Notes under the pieces: model-generated
What the model was told of the DNA's origin: nothing
The model's database searches: none
The model's input: only the letters and a program-made list of their open reading frames with translations
Source of the DNA: Acidimicrobiaceae bacterium
Lineage (GTDB): Bacteria > Actinomycetota > Acidimicrobiia > Acidimicrobiales > Aldehydirespiratoraceae
DNA: 5,326 nucleotides
Direction: 5' to 3'
Assembly (NCBI GenBank): GCA_009840695.1
Contig: VXNG01000060.1
Span: forward strand, 1-5,326
Translations under genes and position numbers: made by a program
Part shown: piece after piece, positions 1 through 5,326 of the stretch
How positions within the stretch are numbered: position 1 is the stretch's first letter
How the letters are laid out: each line of letters opens with the position of its first letter

Positions 1-58
1 CGCCTACTACGCCATGTGCGAGGCCCAGGGCCTGCCCCGCCCCAACGTCGTCACCTGA
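1..58 (+). CDS. C-terminal tail of an unrecognised protein (partial, 5' end outside window)
   Basis: The frame beginning at base 2 reads AYYAMCEAQGLPRPNVVT and ends at a TGA at 56-58. All 18 codons end in G or C, which is what real coding sequence looks like in this genome and supports this frame over the others. Only 18 residues are visible and I do not recognise the family. The gene converges on the SDR gene, with 11 bases between the two stop codons. That gap contains the 8-base palindrome GCCCGGGC but no stem-loop with a T-tract, so no intrinsic terminator is visible. Confidence 0.6.
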   Translation, partial: AYYAMCEAQGLPRPNVVT

Positions 59-69
59 CCCGGCCCGGG

Positions 70-891
70 CTAGAGACCGAAGGAGCCGTCGAAGCGGGTC
101 TTCCAGCTGCCTGCGGCCACCGTGCCGCCGTCCACGAGGATGGACTCGCCGGTAACGAAGCTGGCCATGTCCGAGGCCAGGAACACGATCACCGACGCGC
201 ACTCGTCCGCGTGACCCTTGCGGCGAAGCGGGGTGGGATGCAGGCCCTCCATGAGGGAGCTGGCCTGCTCGGCCAGCACGGAATCGCCGGGAGTGGGCAT
301 CATGTCGGGCGCCACGCAGTTCACCCGGATGCCCCGATGCCCGTACTCCAGGGCCAGGGTCTTGGTGAACTGCTCCACCGCCGCCTTCATGGCCGCGTAC
401 ACCCCGAACATCGGGGCGGCGTGGTAGGCCTCGACCGAGGTGACGTTGATGACGGCGCCGCCGTCGGACATCAGCGGGATCCCGTGCCGCACGCAGTTGG
501 TGACCGTGGAGAAGTTCTCGCGGATCAGGGTGTGCTCCCCCTTGGGGGAGGTGTCGTCGAAGCGGGCCCGGAAGGTCCCGCCCGCGTTGTTGACGATCAC
601 GTCGATGGGACCCAGTTCGTCATGGGTGCGCTGCATGAAGGCCGCTACCGCGTCGTCATCGCGGGCGTCGAGCACGCCAGACACGCAGCGGCGGCCCTCC
701 GCCTCAACTTCCTGGGCCACATCGGGCAGCAGCGTGGGATCCTTGTCAAAGATGGCCACGTCCGCGCCGAAGCGGGCCATGGCCACCGCGGTGGCCGCGC
801 CGATGCCGCGGGCCGCGCCGGTCACCACCGCCACGCGGTCGGTGAGCAGGATGCTGTCGGGGCCGAGGCTCGGCACCTCGCTGTCGGTCAC
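70..891 (-). CDS. SDR family NAD(P)-dependent oxidoreductase
   Basis: This is a classical short-chain dehydrogenase/reductase of 273 residues, close to the usual 250-270. It should be a cytosolic enzyme that interconverts an alcohol and a ketone. Numbering from the GTG start, the cofactor-binding TGAARGIG is at 24-31. An aspartate at 49 ends the second strand, which in this family usually favours NAD(H) over NADP(H). NNAG is at 101-104. The catalytic tetrad is complete: N126, S152, Y165 and K169. The usual PG turn after the lysine helix reads APD (194-196). The C-terminus has the typical LVDGG. I chose the GTG at 891 because a GAGG lies 7 bases before it, the core fold starts about 20 residues later, and no ATG start exists in frame nearby. 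The longer in-frame extension to 1083 runs antiparallel-free into the ATPase gene's 3' end and looks non-coding. The substrate is unknown. The nearby enoyl-CoA hydratase makes 3-hydroxyacyl or related compounds possible, but this is inference. Confidence 0.93.
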   Translation of the reverse strand: MTDSEVPSLGPDSILLTDRVAVVTGAARGIGAATAVAMARFGADVAIFDKDPTLLPDVAQEVEAEGRRCVSGVLDARDDDAVAAFMQRTHDELGPIDVIVNNAGGTFRARFDDTSPKGEHTLIRENFSTVTNCVRHGIPLMSDGGAVINVTSVEAYHAAPMFGVYAAMKAAVEQFTKTLALEYGHRGIRVNCVAPDMMPTPGDSVLAEQASSLMEGLHPTPLRRKGHADECASVIVFLASDMASFVTGESILVDGGTVAAGSWKTRFDGSFGL

Positions 892-917
892 ACCATGACC
901 TCGGCGAAGCTCTCCAT
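888..917 (-). CDS. Possible 9-codon leader ORF overlapping the SDR start
   Basis: A short frame reads MESFAEVMV and ends at TGA 888-890. Its ATG at 915-917 has a good ribosome-binding sequence, AGGGAG, 5 bases upstream (923-928). This is a stronger site than the one before the SDR start itself. Its stop codon overlaps the SDR GTG as GTGA, the arrangement usual for translational coupling. It could be a real upstream ORF that delivers ribosomes to the SDR gene. Alternatively, it is the original SDR N-terminus split by a GT duplication in the GTGTG run, since removing two bases there would join the frames as MESFAEVMVTDSEV. It could also be chance, given its length. Confidence 0.35.
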   Translation of the reverse strand: MESFAEVMV

Positions 918-949
918 CGAAACTCCCTGTCTCACCGCCCGTCGTTCGC

Positions 950-958
950 AACGTAGCA
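950..958 (-). promoter_or_regulatory. Weak candidate promoter for the SDR gene
   Basis: On the minus strand this stretch reads TGCTACGTT: an extended -10 TG followed by a TAnnnT hexamer. It would start transcription near 943, about 25 bases before the leader ORF and 50 before the SDR GTG. No recognisable -35 element sits 16-18 bases upstream. It lies in the 103-base gap between the ATPase stop and the SDR start. Read-through from the ATPase gene is an equally good explanation for SDR expression. Confidence 0.2.
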
Positions 959-994
959 GGACGCTGCGACAAGGCTGGGAATCCTGCCAGGGAG

Positions 995-2674
995 TCAGGC
1001 GCCGGTCCGGCGGTGATACTCAAGCAGCGACGACTGGCCGAGCATGGCGACGATCCGGACGTCGAACTCGTTGCCGTGGGCATCGACGAGGTTTAGCGGC
1101 TCCCCCCCGACCGTGAAGTTCACCGGCGGTTGCTGGCCACCATCGATTGCGACGTTCGTGGTGTAGAGATAAGTCCTATCGGAGGCATCGAGAATGGGGT
1201 TGAGGCGACCCTCAAGTCCGGGCACGTAGCCCGTCTGGTCTGCGAAGATGACCGACCCTCCGTCGGCGACGGCCTCCAACTGCAACTCCAACGCGCCTTC
1301 GGCAGGAACCCACCCATTCTCGACCGCGGCACCGAATCCGGCCGCTGCGACGAACACCGTCATCGCAGCGTCGGTCGTGTACAGCTTGAGCTGCGCCACG
1401 CCGGCTCCGTCGCTGCTGGCACGCTGCCAGGTCTTGTTGGGGAATAGGGCGAGGACATCGGCGCCCGCAACCGGCTCGCCGCCGCACGTCACTCGGACGG
1501 TCATGTCGGCGTCGAACCGCCGCAGAGCCTCAGCGAACTGCCCGAGCGGCACGACGTCGCAGGCGCCTCGCGTCTGCGTCTCTGCACCCGCGTAGACGAG
1601 CGTTCTGGCAACCACATCCGGCACCGCCCGTGCGACGGGGTCGAAAGATCGGAAGAAGCCCGCGGCAACAGTCGAGCCCGACTTGGCCTCGATGGCATTG
1701 ATGCCCCGCTCCGTCTCATAGAAGAGGTCGCACTCCAGGCCACGCGAGTCGCGGAAGAACGAGAGCCGGGGGTCACCACCGCGGTTGTAGCCGTGCTTGA
1801 TCGCCTCGCTCACCACTACGTTCTCGAAGAGCGTCCCTCGCAGCGGATGCGTCGCCACCTGGCCGGGACTCTCGATCCCGAGCAGATAGCTGGCAAGACC
1901 CACATCGTGGAAGTAGAGCTTCGGGGACTTCACGAGCCGTTTGCGGATGTTCGCCGCGAACGGCGGCAGCAGGTAGACGATGTAGCTGCGCTCTAGCAGA
2001 GTGAGCCACTGGCGGATCGTCGTGCGTGACACCCCGACATCGTCGCTGAGCGAGGTCAGGGACAGAAGCTGTCCCACCCGCCCGGCGCACAGGGCCGTTA
2101 ACTGCGCGAACGCCGAAAGGTTGGCGACGCCGCCCATGCGGCGCACGTCTCGCTCGACATAGGTCTCGAAGTAGTCGCGCAGCGCTTGGCGAGGCTCGAG
2201 CCGCTGGTCGATGATCCGCGGGTAGAAGCCAGCGAATACGATGTCGCCCAGGGCCTCTCCAGCCCCGGCGCGCCGCCGTTCCGCCAGCGAGAACGGCAGC
2301 AGTCGCAGCAGCGCGGCGCGCCCCGCCAACGATTCGCTCACCTCGGCTGCGAGCGTCAGGTTCTCGCTGCCGGTCAGAACGTACCGCCCGTTGCCGCCGT
2401 CGGCGTCCGCGGCCTCCTTCAAGTAGGAGAGCAGCGACGGAACATGCTGGACCTCATCGATGACGGCCGGCGCTCCGGTCTCGGCCAGAAAGCCTCGGGG
2501 ATCGGACTCGGCGTAGGCTCGAACATCGAGGGCATCGAGACTGCGGTAGGCGAGGCTGCTGAAGGCTGCCCGGCACAGCGTCGTCTTGCCTGCCTGCCTC
2601 GGCCCGGTCACGACAACGAACGGGTATTGCCTAAACAGCTTCGTCAATCGCCCCGTGATCTCGCGCTCGATCAT
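995..2674 (-). CDS. AAA_14/DUF4143 (COG1373-type) ATPase with an unusual C-terminal extension
   Basis: Residues 1-388 match the architecture of the AAA_14 plus DUF4143 ATPases, which usually total about 380-450 residues and whose cellular role is not established. Visible motifs are the Walker A GPRQAGKT (24-31), a Walker B AVIDEVQ (70-76, D73 E74) and a TGSEN sensor-like motif (101-105). A helix-turn-helix-like stretch lies near 211-232 (DDVGVSRTTIRQWLTLLERS). Towards the end of DUF4143 there is a PD-(D/E)XK-like set: E284, D316 and E329-x-K331. Residues 389-559 are extra. They form a first beta-rich piece (about 390-467, PVAGADV...SDGAGVAQLKL, resembling carboxypeptidase-regulatory or Ig-like folds) and a second one (about 470-556, beginning GGSVIF and containing TGYVPGLEGRLNPI). 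No signal peptide or membrane segment is visible, so it is probably cytosolic. No Shine-Dalgarno precedes the ATG, but a leaderless promoter does. Twelve of the first 59 codons end in A or T against 7 of 59 in the crotonase, which is consistent with transfer. The ATPase assignment is firm. The extension's identity and the protein's job are not. Confidence 0.93.
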   Translation of the reverse strand: MIEREITGRLTKLFRQYPFVVVTGPRQAGKTTLCRAAFSSLAYRSLDALDVRAYAESDPRGFLAETGAPAVIDEVQHVPSLLSYLKEAADADGGNGRYVLTGSENLTLAAEVSESLAGRAALLRLLPFSLAERRRAGAGEALGDIVFAGFYPRIIDQRLEPRQALRDYFETYVERDVRRMGGVANLSAFAQLTALCAGRVGQLLSLTSLSDDVGVSRTTIRQWLTLLERSYIVYLLPPFAANIRKRLVKSPKLYFHDVGLASYLLGIESPGQVATHPLRGTLFENVVVSEAIKHGYNRGGDPRLSFFRDSRGLECDLFYETERGINAIEAKSGSTVAAGFFRSFDPVARAVPDVVARTLVYAGAETQTRGACDVVPLGQFAEALRRFDADMTVRVTCGGEPVAGADVLALFPNKTWQRASSDGAGVAQLKLYTTDAAMTVFVAAAGFGAAVENGWVPAEGALELQLEAVADGGSVIFADQTGYVPGLEGRLNPILDASDRTYLYTTNVAIDGGQQPPVNFTVGGEPLNLVDAHGNEFDVRIVAMLGQSSLLEYHRRTGA

Positions 2675-2681
2675 AGAACTC

Positions 2682-2690
2682 AGGTTAGCA
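2682..2690 (-). promoter_or_regulatory. Extended -10 promoter for a leaderless ATPase transcript
   Basis: On the minus strand this reads TGCTAACCT: a TGn extension followed by the TAnnnT hexamer TAACCT (2687-2682). Seven bases separate the hexamer from the ATG at 2674, so transcription would start at or within a base of the start codon. No Shine-Dalgarno precedes the ATG, which agrees with leaderless initiation, a common mode in actinobacteria. I see no good -35, as expected for an extended -10 promoter. The TGC lies inside the end of the adjoining palindrome, so a protein bound there should affect this promoter. Confidence 0.45.
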
Positions 2691-2720
2691 CAATCCGAAA
2701 CTTGTAGTTACAGATTGTGC
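2688..2720. repeat. 33-bp near-perfect palindrome, candidate operator between divergent genes
   Basis: The arms GCACAATCCGAAACT (2688-2702) and AGTTACAGATTGTGC (2706-2720) share one centre at 2704. They pair at 13 of 15 positions: the outer 8 perfectly, then mismatch, match, mismatch and 4 matches, with TGT at the centre. It covers the spacer and -35 zone upstream of the ATPase -10 and lies about 93 bases before the crotonase start. It is visibly A/T-richer than its surroundings. Lack of a T-tract and a position upstream of both genes argue against a terminator. A dimeric repressor site fits best. A recombination site or a small palindromic repeat are alternatives. Confidence 0.7.
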
Positions 2721-2775
2721 AGAGCCGGTTCGCTCGTTTCGAGGCCTTGTGAAGATACCCGACCGGCGCCTCCGG

Positions 2776-2781
2776 TAGGGT
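2776..2781 (+). promoter_or_regulatory. Weak candidate -10 for the enoyl-CoA hydratase gene
   Basis: TAGGGT matches the TAnnnT pattern and would start transcription near 2788, leaving a leader of about 25 bases that contains the GAGGAG ribosome-binding site at 2801-2806. No convincing -35 is found at the right distance. The call rests mainly on spacing and could easily be chance. Confidence 0.2.
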
Positions 2782-2812
2782 CGAGAACCCGCGAGGCACC
2801 GAGGAGACAGCC

Positions 2813-3589
2813 GTGAACGAGTTCGTTCGAGTCGAGACCGGCGGAGGCGTAGCCACCATCCGCATCGACCGGCCCAAGATGAACGCCATCAACCCCCAGA
2901 TGCTCACCGAGCTGGCTGAGGCGGCCAACACCATCGCGGCCGACGGCGACGTGAGAGCGGCCGTGGTGTGGGGAGGCCCGAGGATCTTCGCGGCAGGCGC
3001 CGACATCGGAGGCTTCACCGGCCTCGACCCGGCAGGGGCCACCGCGCTGTCACGCCAGTTCAACGACGCGTTCCTGGCGGTCGAGAACATGCCCCAGATC
3101 ACGGTGTCGGCCGTTAACGGCTACGCCCTCGGCGGGGGTATGGAGCTGGCCATGGCCACCGACTTCAGGGTGGCCGCCAACGACGCGGTGTTCGGCCAGC
3201 CGGAGATCCTCCTCGGGATCATCCCCGGTGGCGGCGGCACCCAGCGCCTTCCCCGACTCGTCGGCATCACCAAGGCCAAGGAGATCATCTACACCGGCCG
3301 CAACGTGTACCCCGACGAGGCCCTCGCCATCGGCCTCGTCTCGGCGGTGCATCCCGCCGAGGAGACCTACGACGCCGCTGTCGAGCTGGCTGCGGGCTAC
3401 GCGGCCGGGCCGGCGGCGCTGCGCATGGCCAAGCAGGCGGTGATGGACGGCCTGCCCCTGTCGCTGGCCGACGCGGTGGCCCGCGAGAGCGAGCACTTCG
3501 GCGACTGCTTCACCACCGACGACACCGCCATCGGCGTGGCCAGCTTCCTGGAGAGAGGCCCCGGCAAAGCGACCTTCACCGGCCGCTAA
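2813..3589 (+). CDS. Enoyl-CoA hydratase (crotonase family)
   Basis: This enzyme should add water across the 2,3 double bond of trans-2-enoyl-CoA, the second step of fatty-acid beta-oxidation and related acyl-CoA breakdown, in the cytosol. The 258 residues equal the usual family length. Oxyanion-hole residues are A63 in AAGADI (60-65) and G108 in YALGGGMELA (104-113). Both catalytic glutamates known from rat mitochondrial hydratase are present: E111 in GGGMEL and E131 in FGQPEILLG. This supports true hydratase activity rather than another crotonase reaction. The PGGGGTQRLPR stretch (138-148) is also typical. The start is GTG, 6 bases after GAGGAG (2801-2806). It is transcribed away from the ATPase gene across a 138-base gap and converges on the permease gene, with 17 bases between the stops and no visible terminator hairpin. 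The chain length of its substrate cannot be read from sequence. Confidence 0.95.
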   Translation: MNEFVRVETGGGVATIRIDRPKMNAINPQMLTELAEAANTIAADGDVRAAVVWGGPRIFAAGADIGGFTGLDPAGATALSRQFNDAFLAVENMPQITVSAVNGYALGGGMELAMATDFRVAANDAVFGQPEILLGIIPGGGGTQRLPRLVGITKAKEIIYTGRNVYPDEALAIGLVSAVHPAEETYDAAVELAAGYAAGPAALRMAKQAVMDGLPLSLADAVARESEHFGDCFTTDDTAIGVASFLERGPGKATFTGR

Positions 3590-3606
3590 CGCCAGACCCG
3601 GAGCGC

Positions 3607-4392
3607 TCAGGCGACGTCGAGGCGGTTCAGCCTTACTGCGGCCAGGATCAAGCCCGCCACCGACACCGCAGCCAGCACCACGAGCGCGGTGGTGGTCGTG
3701 TAGGAGTCGAAGCCGTAGTCGATCCCGCTGAGGTGGCTCAGCACCGACCGGGTGTAGCCCCTCAGCGACAGGCGGGCCGCGAAGTCGCCGAGCCCCACGG
3801 CCAGGCCCTCCCACAGCAGCACGTAGCCGAGACCCCACAGGATCGGCTTCTTGAGGAGCAGGCCCACCAGCACGAACAGCGACGAGTACGCGGCCGTGCC
3901 CAGGGCCGCCGCGGCCACTGCGCCCCACAGCAGGTCCGCCGACCCCGCCACCCGGTCGGCCGCCAGCCACCCACCCAGCGCGGTGGGCACCACCGTCAAC
4001 GGCAGGGCCGCGGTGGCGGCCGCGGCCGCCGCGCCCGCCGCTACCGGTGCCCGGTTCATGGGGCGCAGCCACAGATACACCAGCGTGCCGTCCTCCCGGG
4101 CTTCGCCGAGCACGGAGGAGCCGAACACCAGGGAGACGATCGGCACCAGGATGATCAGCCCGAAGCCGTCGGCGTAAGCGGCGCCGTCCCTGAGCAGCTG
4201 TGCTCCGGAGAGGCCCTCGTCGGCGCTGGACAGGCCGACCAGCCAGCCGACCAGGATCATCAGCGCGCCCAGCGCGCCGAGAGCGAAGAGCTTCCCCGGC
4301 GTGATCACCTGGCGGACCAGCGCCCGGTAGGTCAGCACGGCGGCCCGGGCCGCGGGCACGTGGCGGGACGGGCGGGCGACCGGCGCGGTCAT
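3607..4392 (-). CDS. ABC-2 type transporter permease
   Basis: This is the membrane subunit of an ABC exporter, 261 residues long. I see six hydrophobic segments, at about 35-54, 77-96, 116-140, 153-178, 184-203 and 235-254, after a short basic N-terminus (about residues 7-28) that would lie in the cytoplasm. Between the second and third segments is EAREDGTLVYLWLRPMNR (97-114), the E...GTL.YL..RP..R pattern typical of ABC-2 permeases and probably the contact with the ATPase. The ATG at 4392 overlaps the stop of the ATP-binding subunit gene as ATGA, so the two are very likely translated together at fixed ratio. A GAGAAG lies close upstream, but the overlap probably matters more. The exported substrate is unknown; lipids, drugs or peptides are all possible for this family. 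Confidence 0.9.
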   Translation of the reverse strand: MTAPVARPSRHVPAARAAVLTYRALVRQVITPGKLFALGALGALMILVGWLVGLSSADEGLSGAQLLRDGAAYADGFGLIILVPIVSLVFGSSVLGEAREDGTLVYLWLRPMNRAPVAAGAAAAAATAALPLTVVPTALGGWLAADRVAGSADLLWGAVAAAALGTAAYSSLFVLVGLLLKKPILWGLGYVLLWEGLAVGLGDFAARLSLRGYTRSVLSHLSGIDYGFDSYTTTTALVVLAAVSVAGLILAAVRLNRLDVA

Positions 4393-5297
4393 CGCTTCTC
4401 AACCAGGTAGCGGAACACCGATTCGAGGTCTTCGTCGAGGGGGGCGACCCGCGACAGGCGGGCGTCGAGACGCTGCGCCAGCGGAGCTACCGCGCGGCCG
4501 AGGCGGTCGACGTCGCGGGTGTCCACGACGATGGAGTCCGCGCCCACACTCACGCCCACCGCCGTACCCGACTCCACCAGGGCGGCGGCGAACCGGCGGG
4601 GCTGGTCCACGCCGATGCGGACGCGGTGCGGGCGGTCGTCCATCAGCTCGCGGAGCTCGCGGTAGTCGCCGGTGGCGACCAGGCGTCCCTGGGCGATCAC
4701 CAGGATCCGGGAGCCGAGCCGGGCGACCTCCTCGAGCACATGGCTCGACACCAGCACGCAGCGACCCTCGTCGCCGAGACCGTGGAACAGCTCGATCATG
4801 CGCCGGCGCTGCACCGGGTCGAGTCCGGTGAGGGGCTCGTCGAGAATCAGCACCTCGGGATCGTGCACCAATGCAGCAGCCAGCTTCACCCGCTGGCGCA
4901 TCCCCTTGGAGAAGCCCGAAACCGACCGGGAGTCGTCGGGGTCGAGTTCAACGATCTCGAGGGCGGTACGGGCGGCCCGGCCCGGATCGGGCACTCCTTC
5001 GGTGGCCGCGGCCAGCGAGACGAACTGCATGGCGTCGAGGCGGTCGAACAGGCCGTCCTGCTGGGGGGCCAGACCGATGCGGCCTCGCACGCCGCGGTCG
5101 CGGCGGGCGTCGGCGCCCAGCACCCTGACCGTGCCCTTGGTGGGCCGCGTCAACCCGCACATGACCCTGAACAGGGTGGACTTGCCCGCGCCGTTGGGGC
5201 CGAGCAGGGCGGTGACGCCGGCCCGTACCCCGAAGGTCACGTCGGACACCGCCACCACGTCGCCGAACACCTTCGACACCCCGCTCACCTCGATCAT
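4389..5297 (-). CDS. ABC transporter ATP-binding protein (ABC-2 exporter)
   Basis: This is the cytoplasmic nucleotide-binding subunit that powers the permease encoded just downstream. In order it shows the Walker A GPNGAGKST (33-41), Q-loop Q79 in APQQD, signature FSKGMRQR (129-136), Walker B LILDEP (150-155, catalytic E154), D-loop LTGLD (156-160) and H-loop H186 in SSH. After about 220 residues comes an accessory C-terminal domain of about 80 residues like those in other ABC-2 exporter ATPases, ending LESVFRYLVEKR. The total of 302 residues is normal. The start at 5297 gives the usual MIEVSGVSKVFG opening. No Shine-Dalgarno precedes it, but a possible upstream gene ends here with an ATGA overlap. 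That would explain initiation by coupling. The frame stays open to the window edge, so a start further upstream is not strictly excluded. Confidence 0.95.
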   Translation of the reverse strand: MIEVSGVSKVFGDVVAVSDVTFGVRAGVTALLGPNGAGKSTLFRVMCGLTRPTKGTVRVLGADARRDRGVRGRIGLAPQQDGLFDRLDAMQFVSLAAATEGVPDPGRAARTALEIVELDPDDSRSVSGFSKGMRQRVKLAAALVHDPEVLILDEPLTGLDPVQRRRMIELFHGLGDEGRCVLVSSHVLEEVARLGSRILVIAQGRLVATGDYRELRELMDDRPHRVRIGVDQPRRFAAALVESGTAVGVSVGADSIVVDTRDVDRLGRAVAPLAQRLDARLSRVAPLDEDLESVFRYLVEKR

Positions 5298-5326
5298 GGC
5301 CGAGCCGGCGGGGGGCGGGGGAGGCG
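5294..5326 (-). CDS. Possible C-terminal end of an upstream gene in the ABC operon (partial)
   Basis: One minus-strand frame entering from the window edge reads RLPRPPPARP and stops at TGA 5294-5296, overlapping the ATP-binding gene's ATG as ATGA. This is the same junction style as between the ATPase and permease genes, and 8 of its 10 codons end in G or C. A proline/arginine-rich tail is plausible for an exporter-associated protein. Ten residues are too few to name it, and a chance stop here is possible. Confidence 0.35.
   Translation of the reverse strand, partial: RLPRPPPARP

Noticed and set aside
16..1116. Long plus-strand frame of 366 codons
   Set aside because: It lies opposite the SDR gene, whose catalytic motifs are complete. 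The translation is rich in H, R and G without any recognisable domain, as expected for the complement of a GC-rich gene.
2186..2707. Plus-strand frame of 173 codons opposite the ATPase N-terminus
   Set aside because: The minus-strand frame has clear Walker motifs, and the plus-strand translation resembles no protein.
969..2750. Seven-base inverted match ACAAGGC (969-975) and GCCTTGT (2744-2750) flanking the ATPase gene, as possible mobile-element ends
   Set aside because: A 7-base match between two flanks of about 100 bases is expected by chance at roughly this rate. No transposase or target-site duplication is visible.
3590..3606. Terminator between the convergent crotonase and permease genes
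   Set aside because: The 17-base gap and flanks contain only the short palindrome GAGCGCTC (3601-3608), with no loop or T-tract, so no intrinsic terminator can be supported.
3050..4402. Minus-strand frame of 450 codons spanning the permease gene and the antisense of the crotonase
   Set aside because: It crosses two well-supported genes, shows arginine/glycine-rich low-complexity sequence and has no membrane segments or motifs. It is a by-product of GC-rich coding bias.
4890..4913. FSKGM instead of LSGGQ in the ABC signature motif
   Set aside because: SKGM-type signatures are common in ATP-binding subunits of ABC-2 exporters, and all other motifs are intact. It does not indicate loss of function.

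Overview
The window is GC-rich, and its long reading frames strongly favour G or C at third codon positions. Many genes start with GTG, there is a likely leaderless promoter, and gene ends overlap as ATGA. This fits a high-GC actinobacterium, and the crotonase, SDR and ABC-2 exporter genes fit that too. The lineage is inferred from composition and style, because no rRNA or marker gene is present.

Layout from left to right. (1) Positions 1-58 hold the C-terminal tail of an unrecognised plus-strand gene. (2) Positions 70-891, minus strand, encode a classical short-chain dehydrogenase/reductase (SDR) with an intact catalytic tetrad. Its GTG start overlaps the stop of a possible 9-codon leader ORF. 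(3) Positions 995-2674, minus strand, encode a 559-residue AAA_14/DUF4143 (COG1373-type) ATPase with an extra C-terminal part of about 170 residues that this family normally lacks. (4) Positions 2675-2812 are a divergent intergenic region. It carries a 33-bp near-perfect palindrome and an extended -10 that would give a leaderless ATPase transcript. (5) Positions 2813-3589, plus strand, encode an enoyl-CoA hydratase with both catalytic glutamates. (6) Positions 3607-5297, minus strand, encode an ABC-2 type exporter pair (ATP-binding subunit, then six-helix permease) joined by an ATGA overlap. A third gene seems to precede them and ends at the window edge.

How the genes relate. The SDR and the enoyl-CoA hydratase suggest acyl-CoA or fatty-acid metabolism. 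The ABC pair forms one transporter of unknown substrate. The ATPase does not fit this metabolic setting: it is less GC-rich (about 60 % against about 72 % in hand-counted 60-base lines), has its own promoter and palindrome, and looks like an acquired accessory gene. The fused ATPase together with its palindromic control region is the best candidate here for something undescribed. Its function cannot be read from sequence alone.
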